From the NCBI GenBank assembly GCA_910589415.1, contig OU342639.1, positions 3,356,268 through 3,420,267 on the forward strand: a stretch of 64,000 nucleotides of DNA, read 5' to 3'. The stretch's first letter is position 1, and each line of letters opens with the position of its first letter. Below the pieces are notes generated by a model. That model did not search any database, was not told the DNA's origin, and was given only the letters and a program-made list of their open reading frames with translations. Below, in pieces: positions 1 to 10,393 of the stretch. A program made the position numbers and the translations under genes. The stretch comes from Malachius bipustulatus (lineage: Eukaryota > Arthropoda > Insecta > Coleoptera > Melyridae).

Positions 1-1
1 A

Positions 2-850
2 TCTAAAAATAAGGAGGGTACGGCGTGCGCTATATATGTTCAAGAAAATGGTTACAAAAAACTCATCAAACTAAGAGATTTTATGTCCATTTTTACTGCG
101 GAGCTAATCGCAATGTTGGAAGCTTTGAATTATGCAAACACATGTCAACAACAAAATTTTATGATAATATCTGATAGTAAGAGCGCATTACAGAGTATAC
201 AAAGAATGACGGGCGGGAGACACCACAACTATATCGTAAATAGAATCCTAATAGAATTAAATAAAGCCAGAAACAAGGGTAAAAAAGTCTCCTTAGTGTG
301 GGTCAAAGCGCACTGTGGAGTAAAAAACAACGAAATAGTAGACAAAATGGCAAAAGAATCCATACGAAAAGGAACGCTAGCAGAGTATAAATACCCTTGG
401 CAAGACATAATGGTTCGCATGAAAGATAGGGTAAGTAGTATATGGTCGACAGAATATACCAACAGCACAAAAGGATTATTCTATATTAAAAATATACAAG
501 AAACTCCTCTCAGAAATTCCTGGTTCAAAAATATGAATTTGAACAGAACAGAAATAACTACGGTAACTAGACTGAGATGTAACCATGGACGGGTACCCCA
601 ACACTTAAACAAAATAGGATTGTCAGACTCCCCAAATTGCCGTTGTGGAGAAATGGGGGACGCGGAACATATGATTCTTAACTGCAGTCTGAACTCTAAC
701 GAAACGGATAGATACACGAAAGACATATATTACAATGACAATAACACTATTACCCTACCTTTCAACCTCACACAAATTCTAAGAAACCCCAACGCAGATG
801 ACTTAAAAAGACTGGTCAGACATATAAAAAACAGCAATCTGGACATTTAA
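2..850 (+). CDS. Non-LTR retrotransposon ORF2, C-terminal RNase H part (runs off left edge)
   Basis: The frame is open from the left edge to the TAA at 848-850, so the protein is only its C-terminal part. It carries an RNase H domain: FTAEL at 95-109, SDSKSAL near 170-190 and a KAHCG...NNEIVD block near 305-345 supply the acidic and His residues typical of the fold; the first catalytic Asp would lie left of the window. It ends in a Cys/His cluster (CRCGEMGDAEHMILNC, ~640-690), as in I- and Jockey-group elements. RNase H in such elements removes the RNA template during target-primed reverse transcription. No stop or frameshift is visible in this part, so the copy may be fairly young. The clade is uncertain. 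Relation to the opposed RT fragment to the right is discussed in the findings. Confidence 0.85.
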   Translation, partial: SKNKEGTACAIYVQENGYKKLIKLRDFMSIFTAELIAMLEALNYANTCQQQNFMIISDSKSALQSIQRMTGGRHHNYIVNRILIELNKARNKGKKVSLVWVKAHCGVKNNEIVDKMAKESIRKGTLAEYKYPWQDIMVRMKDRVSSIWSTEYTNSTKGLFYIKNIQETPLRNSWFKNMNLNRTEITTVTRLRCNHGRVPQHLNKIGLSDSPNCRCGEMGDAEHMILNCSLNSNETDRYTKDIYYNDNNTITLPFNLTQILRNPNADDLKRLVRHIKNSNLDI

Positions 851-1004
851 GCATATAAGTAGAAAGTAAACCATAGAAAGAAATTAGTATACAAGTAAAG
901 TGGTGTAGAATACTGTCTCAAATTAAAAGTATCATAAATTATTGGGAAATAGGCGGATGGACGTAGTTTCCGTAGCCAAAACATTCGACATACACACACA
1001 CACA
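851..1004 (+). repeat. 3' UTR and (CA)n tail of the RNase H-bearing non-LTR element
   Basis: After the stop comes ~140 bp of AT-rich noncoding sequence ending in a short ACACAC run (990-1004). Directly past this run the opposed RT frame begins, so the run is best read as the 3' tail and insertion boundary of the left element. The exact end is not certain, because no target duplication can be checked (its 5' end is off the window). Confidence 0.5.
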
Positions 1005-2799
1005 ACTTTAGGTCTTGGATATGTTTTCTCCATGATAATTTATCGTCAAAGTATACGCCTAGATGTTTTATGATTGATACGTATTCTAATTGCTGGCCGT
1101 ATAATATAATCGGAAGTTGTCTTATCTGTCTAGAGTGTTTTGAAAAGAGGATACATTTGGTTTTTTCAGGCGAGAACTTGAAGCCAGTGTTAGTGGACCA
1201 CTCTTCTAGATTTCCAACAGCGGTTTGAATGTGTTGTTTTAGTTGTTGGATGTTTTTTCCTTTGGTATATATAACAATGTCATCTGCGTATAGATTAATT
1301 TTAATAGGCGATTGTACTTGTTCAAATATATTGTTAACTGCTATGAGAAATAGTGTGACGCTGAGCACAGATCCTTGGGGTATTCCGTTTTCTTGGGTGA
1401 ATTTTCGTGATGTGCAGCCGTTTGCTTTCACTTGGAATGATCTTTTCTTCAGGAAGTTAGCTACGAATGCTGTGAGATTTCCTTGTAAGCCCCATTCCCG
1501 TAGTTGTCGTATGATGAGGTATCTCCATGTTAGATCATATGCTTTTTCTATGTCGAAGAATACCGCCAATATCTTTGACTTGTTTGTGAATGCTTCATGT
1601 ATATTAGATTCGAGATCTATGATACCATCTTGGGTTGAGCGATGTTTTCTGAATCCATTTTGATATGGATTCAGGACATTTTCTCGTTTCAGATGATACA
1701 TTAGCCTATTGTTGATAATCTTTTCTAGAAGTTTGCACATTGTACAAGTTAGGGAGATGGGTCGATAAGAACTCGCCCTATTTACTTGTTTTCCAGGTTT
1801 TAATATTGGCAAGATTGTTGACTCAGACCATCTTCTAGGAAAGACTTGGTTTGTCCATATGTTGTTGTATAAGTCTAGCAGATAGGCTCTTGCTTGTAGT
1901 GGTAGATTTTGAAGAAAGGCATATGGGATATTATCAGGGCCAGGGGAGCTGTTATTTACCGAGCCTAAGGCATTTTCTAATTCCTTACTGGTGAGTGGGG
2001 CATTGATAGGGAGGTGCATTTCGTCAGTATGGATTATTTCTTCTGATTCTTCTTGTCCTTTTTTTGTAGGAAGTTGTTATCGTAGTTTCTATACTGCTTG
2101 CTGCTTTTTGAAATTGTTCTCCCAAGATATTGGCGATGTCCGAGTTTAAGGAGTATACTACATCATTAGAGGTCAGGTGTTGGATGTTGCTCATTTTATT
2201 GATTCCCTTGATTTTTCTGATCCTTTTCCATACTTCTGTTATGGGCGTAGTGGTCGTTATTCCCGATACATACTCTCTCCACGAGTTTCTTTTGCTGGTT
2301 TTTAGGATATATCTTGCTTTGGCTCGTAGTCTTTTGAATTCATCTAGATTTTCGGGTGTTTTTTGTTTTTTGTATCTGTAAAAAGATTTCTTTGATTTTG
2401 TAACTGCTTCTGTGCAGTCTCTGTTCCACCAGGGTAGGCTCTTATATCTGCTTGGGGGCCTGAATTTTTTGATTGTTTCTGTTGCAGCACGTAGGATCAT
2501 TGTTTCAAAATGTTCCACTTTTTCGTCGATACTTGTCGATGTGTTTGGGATCTCTGAGAAAAGGTGTTCTAGGTGTTTTGAGTATTGGTATTGGGAGTAG
2601 TTTTCTTGTTTGAGATTCCAGGATTGCGATTGCTGAGCTTCTGTTTGTCTGGAGTGGCCTAAATGGTGGATTTTGATTGGGAAATGATCGCTTCCATATA
2701 GGTGGTCATATGTTTCCCAGGTTAGATACGGGGTTAGCGTTGGATCGGATATTGATAGGTCTATGGCAGAGAATTTCCCGTTGAAAGCATTGAAGCGTG
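1005..2799 (-). pseudogene. Non-LTR retrotransposon, endonuclease C-terminus plus reverse transcriptase, truncated
   Basis: Read on the minus strand, the protein starts inside an APE-type endonuclease: a SDHFPI block near 2680-2690 matches the SDH catalytic motif. A linker follows (2520-2024) and then a full RT palm: SSYRPISL, DIEKAYD, GIPQGSVLS, the catalytic YADDIVIY (~1290) and GFKFSPEKTK. The frame breaks between 2024 and 2019, so endonuclease and RT are no longer in one frame. After GVYFDDKLSWRKHI the match ends at ~1005, where a (CA)n run begins. The 5' end is lost where it meets TCAGG repeats at 2800. It resembles I/Jockey-group ORF2. RNase H of this copy, if any, would lie left of the window beyond the opposed insertion. 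Confidence 0.85.
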
Positions 2800-2832
2800 T
2801 CAGGTCAGGTCAGGTCAGGTCAGGTCAGGTCA
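2800..2832 (+). repeat. TCAGG telomere-type array, 6 units plus TCA
   Basis: Six exact TCAGG units followed by TCA. TCAGG is the telomeric repeat of many beetles. It abuts the truncated 5' end of the minus-strand RT element on the left and the inverted-repeat element on the right. Confidence 0.9.
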
Positions 2833-3884
2833 CACTGAGAAAAATTGTTTTATAAGAAAGTAGTATAAAGTAGTATAGTATACCTTAGAATCACTTTATT
2901 ATAAGAATAACATTACATTTTAAAGTAATTATAATAAGTTTTACTGCAGGCTTCTTCCAGGATTATTGCGACAATAAATCCCGTCTTATACATTGAGATT
3001 TATTCCAGAAATAAGAAAATATTATATCAATAATAAGTCATGTTATTGATTAGAGTATCTTGATCATGTCTAATAAACCTGAAAATCCTTTATTATAAAT
3101 CGTAAAGGATTTCTTACACACGGGACTAACTCTGAATCTACACCCAAAGGTAGTGCGACAAGAGGACAAGACCTTCATTTTCGGCCATGCTTGACATGAG
3201 TGTGAGTTTGTATGTTTTGCGTAGGTGCTTTACCATAATCTTTGAACACTACCATCACAGTAAACGTAAAGGTAAGTTGAAGATATAAATTGTATTGCTA
3301 TTATCAATAATAAAAATTAGTATGTTAGTTAATAATTCTGCAATAGACCTATTATACCTACCAATAATAAAATCTCTAACAAATAATACTGAATGCATAT
3401 AATGCATACTTATACTTTCTCTATGTTTTTAAAATTTATTGTCTTAGAGTAAAATTATTTTAATTTCAGGCCACTTCGACCTCAAAGCTTGTTGCTATAA
3501 AAATGTTGCTTCTCCAGAGTGAGTCCAGACTGAAAAATCGTAAACGCAGTAAGCAGCATGACAACAACTTGTATTTTCAAAGGGCATATAACTAAAGGGC
3601 ACGGTAACTAAAAAAAATGTAATAAGATCAAACAGCTAGAGCTTAAATCAATAATAATAATAATTATAATCAATGTAATTTCTTATGTTCTTAATTTTAA
3701 TATAATACTGTTTAGATTATCTTTATAACTTTTGAATCTACATAGCTATATGTATTCATTTCTTTGGTTAAAATGAGAAAATAAAATATTTCATTCAATA
3801 TAAATTTTTTTTTATTAATACCTACTATTGTATAATCTCTTATCATACCACTAATAATATTAGTATATTATGCAACGAGCTTAT

Positions 3885-3975
3885 AATGAAGGCTATTAAT
3901 ACGCGAGTATGATGGTTAAGATACGAGCCGTAGGCGAGTGTCTTAACCATCATAAGAGCGTATTAATAGCCATTA
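3885..3975. repeat. Imperfect hairpin inside the inverted-repeat element
   Basis: GGCTATTAATACGC and ATGATGGTTAAGA on the left are mirrored by TCTTAACCATCAT and GCGTATTAATAGCC on the right, around a ~20-bp centre. Stem of roughly 30 bp. It may be an older, smaller element nested within. Confidence 0.6.
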
Positions 3976-4641
3976 TCTGCGAGTTCCATACACTATTTTT
4001 TCTACGACCCTTTTTTATTTCATAGAAAAGATTGAAAAATTATATATTTTAACAATGACTCGTGTACAATTGCGGATCATTGAGGTTAAGATAGGTTGCT
4101 TATGCATATTAGGTACCAAATTTTCTTTTCGTCGCTAAGATTATTCTGCTGAGACATGTTTTAGTATCAAGTTTAAGGGCACTACTCACTACTGCGTAAT
4201 TTTTATTATGCGAAGTTCGAATTCCGAATTTTACGCTTTGATTTTCAGTAATAATTTTAATAACATTGTCAGCCATTAATAACGATATTGCTTACCTGCG
4301 CACGCGACGGTCACGGTCGCAGCGTTGCCGCTTTGAATACTATATCACGGACCGCTACGAATGATATAATACTTTATCTTCCTATCTTTTACACGATATA
4401 CCTACCTATCAAATTAATTAATAAGGTAACATAAAATCTTGATAAATTTTCTTTGAATGTTACTTATGTTCTAAATTAAATAAACGTTCAGAATTTTTTT
4501 TCAGAAATACAGAACTTATATCACAAGGCAATTTTTGTCGTGAGTATGACAACTCTGTGACTTCGGTTGGCTTGCCGACCCGATTGTGAGCGAAAACGAA
4601 CCGATTCGATTGCAAATGCTCCTCTGCCATTGGATAGCTTG

Positions 4642-4694
4642 ACCAGTGCTTTAATGAAAATTTGTATCTTAATGAGACCCATTAAAGCACTGGT
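4642..4694. repeat. Perfect 15-bp inverted repeat with 23-bp loop
   Basis: ACCAGTGCTTTAATG at 4642-4656 is exactly mirrored by CATTAAAGCACTGGT at 4680-4694. Confidence 0.75.
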
Positions 4695-5023
4695 GATTCA
4701 TACTTAATATGCAGATTAAAGGTTGGGAGTAGAAAAAAAAATTATAGGGATTATAATTCTATGTAAAAACTCTTATTAGAAGGTGTTATAAGCACCATTA
4801 TAATAAATAATATCCTTATTAACTCATTCTTATAAGGTTTATCAAACCACGATAATAAAATTAATAATTCTGGGTCATATTGTTAATAAATCCGTCTCTA
4901 ATTAGATCAAAATTATTACCTTTATAAGACCGTATATCTGTCCTCAAATATATTAGCAATTCCTATAACACTAATAAGATTTTTTATGACAGTTATAAGA
5001 AATTTTTCTCAGTGCAGGTCAGG

Positions 5024-6277
5024 TCTCTGGAAAGAAAGGGCATTCCTACCTATATGGTCAACATCATAGACAGCTACCTCACGAAACGGAATATTCTGAT
5101 AGGAACAAACAAAAGCATGAGTATCACAGCGGGAGTCCCACAGGGTTCCATATTGGGTCCGACGCTGTGGAGCATAATATATGACGAACTGCTGCGACAA
5201 AAACTGATAACAGGCAGCTCAATGCTTGCCTTCGCAGATGATCTAGTCATAATCACCGAGGTACCGGATGCAAGGGAACTGAGGTACAGGGTGGAGGAAT
5301 CTGCAAGACAGATCGAAGTGTGGTTGAGAGAACACGACCTCAAGCTAGCGGAAGAAAAAACAGAGGCGATAGTCCTAAAAGGGCCCGGGAAAAGAGATTT
5401 TCCCAAATTTAGTATTGCGGGGAAACTGATTGCGCCAACGAAGAAATTGAAATACCTCGGGGTCGTCATAGACGATCAGCTGATCTTCGGCCAACATGTT
5501 AGACACGTGGTGAAGAAGGCAGAAGAAAGACTGGCGACACTATCGAGAATGATGCCAAATATTGATGGACCAGGAAGCATCAAGAGGAGACTGCTGTACA
5601 ACGTAATGGAGTCTGTTGTCCTGTATGCGGCGCCCATATGGAAAGGGGTAACCCGGATAAAAAGATATGGTAGTATGCTTGACGGAATACAAAGGAAAGG
5701 ACTCCTGAGAGTGGCTAGTGGTTACCGAACGGTATCCACAGCGGCGATCAGGGTCATTACCGGAATACCCCCGATTAGTCTCATAATAGATGAACGAGCG
5801 AGACTGCACAGAATGGAGGGGGGAATAACGAGAGCGGATCGACTGGCGCAACGGACAGAGACAATAAAGAGATGGCAGAAGGAGTGGGAGAGGGAGACGC
5901 ATGGCGAGTGGACGAGGAGATTGATAGGGAAAATAAAGGACTGGGTCAACTGTGGTTTTCGCAGAGTGGACTACCATTTGACGCAATTTCTGTCAGGCCA
6001 TGGTAGCTTCGGTAATTACCTGAAGAGAATAGGAAAAAAAGAGGATGATAACTGCCCCCACTGTAGGGAAAAAGACGATCCGGAGCATGCAGTGCTCGGA
6101 TGTAATAGATGGCTAAGGGAAAGACGGGAGGTGGAGGAAAAGATCGGAGAGGAACTCAGCGTGAGAGGACTGATGGAATCAATGACAAGATCCGAAGAAA
6201 GCTGGAACACAATCCATGATTTCATAATCCAGGTTATGAAAGAACGACAGAGGTTAGAACAAACCAGAGAAAGCTGA
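5024..6277 (+). CDS. R1-clade (SART/TRAS-like) telomere-targeted retrotransposon RT, 5'-truncated
   Basis: An uninterrupted ~418-residue frame begins where TCAGG repeats end (~5024) and stops at TGA 6275-6277. It starts within the RT: SLERKGIP, then GVPQGSILGP, catalytic FADDLVI (~5231-5251), EEKTEAIVLKG and LKYLGVVID. The thumb region has VLYAAPIW and the Ile/Pro-rich ITGIPPISL block seen in R1-like elements. The C-terminus holds a Cys/His knuckle, CPHCREKDDPEHAVLGC (~6053-6103). The endonuclease and ORF1 are missing, so it is a dead-on-arrival copy, yet it has no stops. R1-clade elements of the SART and TRAS families insert into insect telomeric repeats; the TCAGG array directly after its 3' tail supports that assignment. 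Confidence 0.85.
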   Translation, partial: SLERKGIPTYMVNIIDSYLTKRNILIGTNKSMSITAGVPQGSILGPTLWSIIYDELLRQKLITGSSMLAFADDLVIITEVPDARELRYRVEESARQIEVWLREHDLKLAEEKTEAIVLKGPGKRDFPKFSIAGKLIAPTKKLKYLGVVIDDQLIFGQHVRHVVKKAEERLATLSRMMPNIDGPGSIKRRLLYNVMESVVLYAAPIWKGVTRIKRYGSMLDGIQRKGLLRVASGYRTVSTAAIRVITGIPPISLIIDERARLHRMEGGITRADRLAQRTETIKRWQKEWERETHGEWTRRLIGKIKDWVNCGFRRVDYHLTQFLSGHGSFGNYLKRIGKKEDDNCPHCREKDDPEHAVLGCNRWLRERREVEEKIGEELSVRGLMESMTRSEESWNTIHDFIIQVMKERQRLEQTRES

Positions 6278-6473
6278 GGAAATTAAGCAACGACACTGCC
6301 ACCGAGGCAAACCACATTCATGGTGTTTCCGATGTCAGTGGGAGCGACGAGGAGGGGGTTTAGCCGGTATGTGCCCTAGCCGAAAGCCTGGGTAAGTCCG
6401 GCACTACCCGGGGAGGGAGGAACCACCCCGGGTGTCCATGAGATTCCCCCTCCACCACAAAAAAAATAAAATG
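6278..6473 (+). repeat. 3' UTR and A-rich tail of the SART/TRAS-like element
   Basis: GC-rich 3' UTR with a GGGGTTTAGCCGGT-like segment and a strong hairpin (CCCGGGG near 6408 against CCCCGGG near 6426), resembling R1-clade 3' UTRs. It ends in an A-rich tail at ~6459-6471 and runs straight into TCAGG repeats. Confidence 0.7.
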
Positions 6474-6513
6474 TCAGGTCAGGTCAGGTCAGGTCAGGTC
6501 AGGTCAGGTCAGG
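6474..6513 (+). repeat. TCAGG telomere-type array, 8 exact units
   Basis: Eight perfect TCAGG units immediately downstream of the A-rich tail of the R1-clade element, on its sense strand. This is the arrangement expected when a SART-type element inserts in telomeric repeats. The lack of any mismatch suggests a recent origin. Confidence 0.95.
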
Positions 6514-6717
6514 TTTAAACAAATTATCATACCTCTGAGTAGTGAAAAATATAACTAATAACACTTGAGTACCTATACTTGATGATTTTTTATCGGGAAA
6601 TGGGACATATTTTATGTATCCGCTAATAAGTTTTAAAGCGCGATGATTTCAAAGATAAGTTACCTGAATTTCTCGAAAGAAAACTAAATTACCTCTAAAA
6701 AATAAAAAAAACAAATA

Positions 6718-7208
6718 CAGGGTGTGCCATTTAAGTTAACCGGCTTATCGACGATCAAAGTTGTTGATAGTTTAGGATAGAATTCTTAACACCCTGTATA
6801 CGCTTTTTTGATAGAGGCTATCAAAAATTGTTACTCAAGACTGTAAATGTATGTAGTTGAAATCAGATTTACACAAATGTTCAGGTTGAACCAAAATTAA
6901 TATTTTTCGAAAATCCTGCATTTCCAAAAAATTCGAAATATCTCGAAAACCATTGAACATAGGTATGGGGAATCTTCTTGAAAGTCAGCTTTATTTTAAC
7001 TTAAGAATCAGAAAAATCAAAAAAATACATACCATGCCATTTAAAAAAACATAACTTTGATACGTTACTCTCATAATGGGACAGCCTGTATAGTCCAAAA
7101 TAATTTTAAATGATGGCCATTGTGATCCTGTATATGAATTTATAAACAAAATTGAAAAATCCATCGTTTGGCCTACAGAGACCGCTTCGAATGAGCTGGG
7201 ACACCCTG
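6718..7208. mobile_element. TA-flanked MITE with CAGGGTGT ends
   Basis: Starts CAGGGTGTGCC after TA and ends GGGACACCCTG before TA, so short inverted ends with a TA duplication as in Tc1/mariner-type elements. No coding capacity. Internal CACCCTGTAT and GGGACAGCCTGTAT matches suggest a composite or rearranged interior. Confidence 0.6.
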
Positions 7209-9494
7209 TATAACTCCGGCAAACGGGTGAACACGTAAAAATAATTATAATTTTTTTCTATAAATTATTGTTCTTAAACGCTTTGTTTTCGAGATACAGG
7301 ATGTTAAACTTTTATTAATAAATCGTCTTTTTCGAAAATATCTCAAATAAACTTTACTCGATATTGTTGAAATTTGGCAGTTTCATTTGCTGTAGTAAGG
7401 GGCTAATTTAGCTCTAAATAGATTAAAATTATCAAGTCCAGTGGCGTCCCGGTAAGTACCTCAACGAATTTTGTAAAAACTTTCAAAACTGCACGTACGT
7501 CAAAACAAAAACATGACAACCACAACACACAAAATAAAGTCAGAATCAAAGTAAAAGTCAATTTATTTTTCAAAAATTAAAGTTTTAAATATTATATAAG
7601 TAGGTACACCATTTTTACGATCAATTTTATTGTATTATGTTTTTTTTTTTGTAATATTTTAAAGTTTTTATATTTAATACAAATGAGTGAACAAGGGACC
7701 AATGGGCCCCGAAACGTTTCAATTCAAAATAGGTATATTTTTAAAGTAAGCGAATAAGGGATGGAACCGTTAGTCAGTGTATGAGAGAGTCTTGCGAGAG
7801 AGGACTCTGACCCCTTGCTCTTGCAACATGCAAATTGCCACTATCAGGATGTCATGCTGCTCTATTTTATTTTTTTCTTAATAAATGATAAGCAAAAATG
7901 GATAGAAAGTGTATCGTGCCTAATTATACAAGTTGATGCGATGAAACTACCACGGGTATTTCATCGATTGGCATACCAATATTTAAATATTAATAAAATA
8001 ATTAGAACATAAGAGCACGCGTTTATCAGTGATTACGCGTGAATCATTTAGCTAGTGCTTGCCCGAGTGAAGGGCTCGACAGAAATTGCGACCAAGAGTA
8101 GCACACTTTGGACACCCTGGGGCAATGTGGCTTGCGCTTACGGCTATCGTTCCGCCACCTACCTGATTATCTTACACTGATGAAAGCGTACTGACACGTG
8201 CAAAAGACAGAACAAAATACCAGACACTTAAGTAAATGACTTTGTAATTATAAAAACCATCACAGTAGGCAATTGAAGGCTACTGTAAGTAAGACTTAGT
8301 CCTGATCTGCAAACAGGGCCCTTGCATTATTGCGTCGGCAATAACGTGGCGTGAACTGATTCGCTTCATCTTTTATATTTAAATTGCTAACGTTGGCTCT
8401 CCTGTAAATACCCCGACCGCTGCTCCCGTTTTCCGACTCTCGAGTTGGATCCCTTCCCCTTGGTTCCCCTGTCCCGTCCTGCTTGCTCATCACAGATACA
8501 GATATTTACTCAAGTGTATTTTTCTTCGGAGAATTATTCGGATGAAGTTTTTTACTTTACCTCCCCGGCTTCTAATTTCATTGTTCTTTCACCCTTACCG
8601 GATGTTTTATGTTCCTTTCGAGGTTTTTTATTTGAGAGTATAGGAAGATGCAGATGAGCCTAATAAGACGCCGTTGCGATTGAATGTTTCCGCTCCAGGT
8701 AGTTTCGTTACAAAACAGTCCTCGACTCTCCCTCTCTTCCCTCTTATTCGTTCTCTTTGGCCTCGCCACTTCTCGCGATAAAGCCACTATTTATTCGCCA
8801 GACAATTAAACACTCTCTTTTGGATCGCGAGGCCATTAAAAATTCCCACCAACTGACTCTATCTTTCCCTGATTTATGACTGGAGAGACGGTCGCCCTCT
8901 AGGCTGAAGTCTCCTTCGATCGGCCACCCCTCGCTTCTGCCGCTGATTGCTGATCGGTTCAGTTTCCCTCCCGTGACGTCGCGACGGCTTTAGAGTCCAG
9001 CTACTTCTTAAATTAGCGTCACCGTTTCTGACAAAGAATCTAAAATGTGTTTTATTGAGCCTTTTAAAGTGGGAAACATCAGACTAGAATTTGATGACCA
9101 CTAAGTAATAAACTGATTTATCATTTATCATTATTGACTATATAAAATGCATCAAATGTATAATACTCTGATAATATGGCAGCTACATTGAATTATATTT
9201 TGTTAAACAGTAAAAACCTTATTTAGAAGGGAGAAGAATTTATTTCCCCTAATGTCGAACTTAAGTTTTGATAATAGTATATTTTAAAATCCATTATTAT
9301 ACCTACTTATAAGGAATAACAGTGAGATAACGTTCCTGTAACAGGAAATATGAAGCCTTCTTAACAAATAGGTTTAGACTAAATCTTTTCCAATTTGTTT
9401 TTACAAGTGTCAGTTGCAGCAGATATGTAATGGATAAATTTTAAAAAATCGTCATCAATAGGAATGTTTATTATGAGCAACGCGTACTGTTTGG
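7209..9494. other. Noncoding stretch, AT-rich then a GC-richer patch (~8390-9010)
   Basis: No supportable gene. The left part is AT-rich. From about 8390 to 9010 the base composition rises, with several CG dinucleotides and no repeats, which may mark a conserved regulatory region or an untranslated exon. The reading frames here lack any recognisable domain. Confidence 0.3.
7687..7720 (+). ncRNA. Hammerhead-ribozyme-like core, degenerate
   Basis: GTGAACA at 7687-7693 stands where CUGANGA would be, followed by GGGACC/GGGCCC (one mismatch) as a stem and then CGAAAC ending at 7715. The order resembles the hammerhead core found in Penelope-like elements. The first motif is off consensus, so this is weak and probably a decayed retroelement end. 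Confidence 0.25.
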
Positions 9495-9960
9495 GGGAAG
9501 GATAATCTTAACCGAGAAAGGGGCCGACAATACGGCAGCGGCGGCTTGTCGGGGACTTCGGGCGGCAGGTAGGTATATAAGGGAACGGCGAGCGTTCAGA
9601 GAGGGGGCGTGAAATGCAGTGTATTAGTCTCCTCCGTCCGCCTCCGTCCATGCAATAAAACATGCTTAGCTCGTACATATCCGTTGACAAATGTCGAGTT
9701 TTAAAGGAGGTTGGGGAGCGGCACATAATTCACAGCCGGCCAGTCCGTTCTCAATATAACGGCCGGCTATGACTGCTGAATTTCACACTTTACGGCGGCG
9801 GCGCCTGCAGCCCTAATTCATGTGAATATCGGGTTGTCCGGCAGTACGGTAGGCGGCAGTTCCTTGCCATGATGCAATGCATGTACAGGTGGGGGCACCG
9901 TGGGTCCGGCGACGGTACGTCTGGCACCGACAGCGGTCATTTGTTGCCGTGTCCTGCTAA
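9495..9960. promoter_or_regulatory. GC-rich island with a TATA-like box
   Basis: CG- and GGC-rich segment in an AT-rich background. TATATAA at 9574-9580 is followed 24 bp later by TTCAGA. That spacing is a little short for a textbook TATA-initiator pair, so promoter function is only possible. No coding frame is recognised downstream. Confidence 0.25.
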
Positions 9961-10393
9961 ATATTAATACCGTCCCCCTCTCTTAGAACTCCCATCATTC
10001 AAGCACCCTAATTGCGCGGCCGGTTGACTTCCCTTTGCACCCCCTCGAATGCGGGACGGATACGGGATAGGAGCTGCTACCGCTTCTCTCTTTTCCTTCG
10101 ATGTAGCATTCAATGCCCTTATGTGGTGATGGTGAATTGTCCCTTCGTTTAGAACTTCGCTCAATTCCTTTGAGAGGTTTATTCGCTCTTTCCGCGTACC
10201 TATAGGTGGCTTGATTTATCTTAGATTTAATCGCCAAGTTTAACGACATTGCCGGAGAATACTTGACACAAATGTTTATTTTTAACGTTTGTACACATTT
10301 TTGTATCATATAGATATAACCAGTCTTTGATTCCGATATTATTTATCACATAACTCGAAAAATTATCTCCTCCAATGGTTCCTACGTTATATA

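Larger units (their letters stand above)
2833..5014. mobile_element. 2.18-kb terminal-inverted-repeat element without coding capacity
   Basis: The ends are inverted copies starting CACTGAGAAAAATT (2833 onward; reverse complement ending at 5014), and similarity weakens after ~22 bp. Both ends sit in TCAGG repeats. The flanking CAGGTCA at 2826-2832 and 5015-5021 would fit a 7-bp duplication, or just CA for 2 bp; the repeat background makes this ambiguous. No long reading frame is present, so it would be nonautonomous. The CACTG ends suggest a CACTA/Chapaev-type DNA transposon, but that assignment is only a guess. Two internal hairpins are listed separately. Confidence 0.6.
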
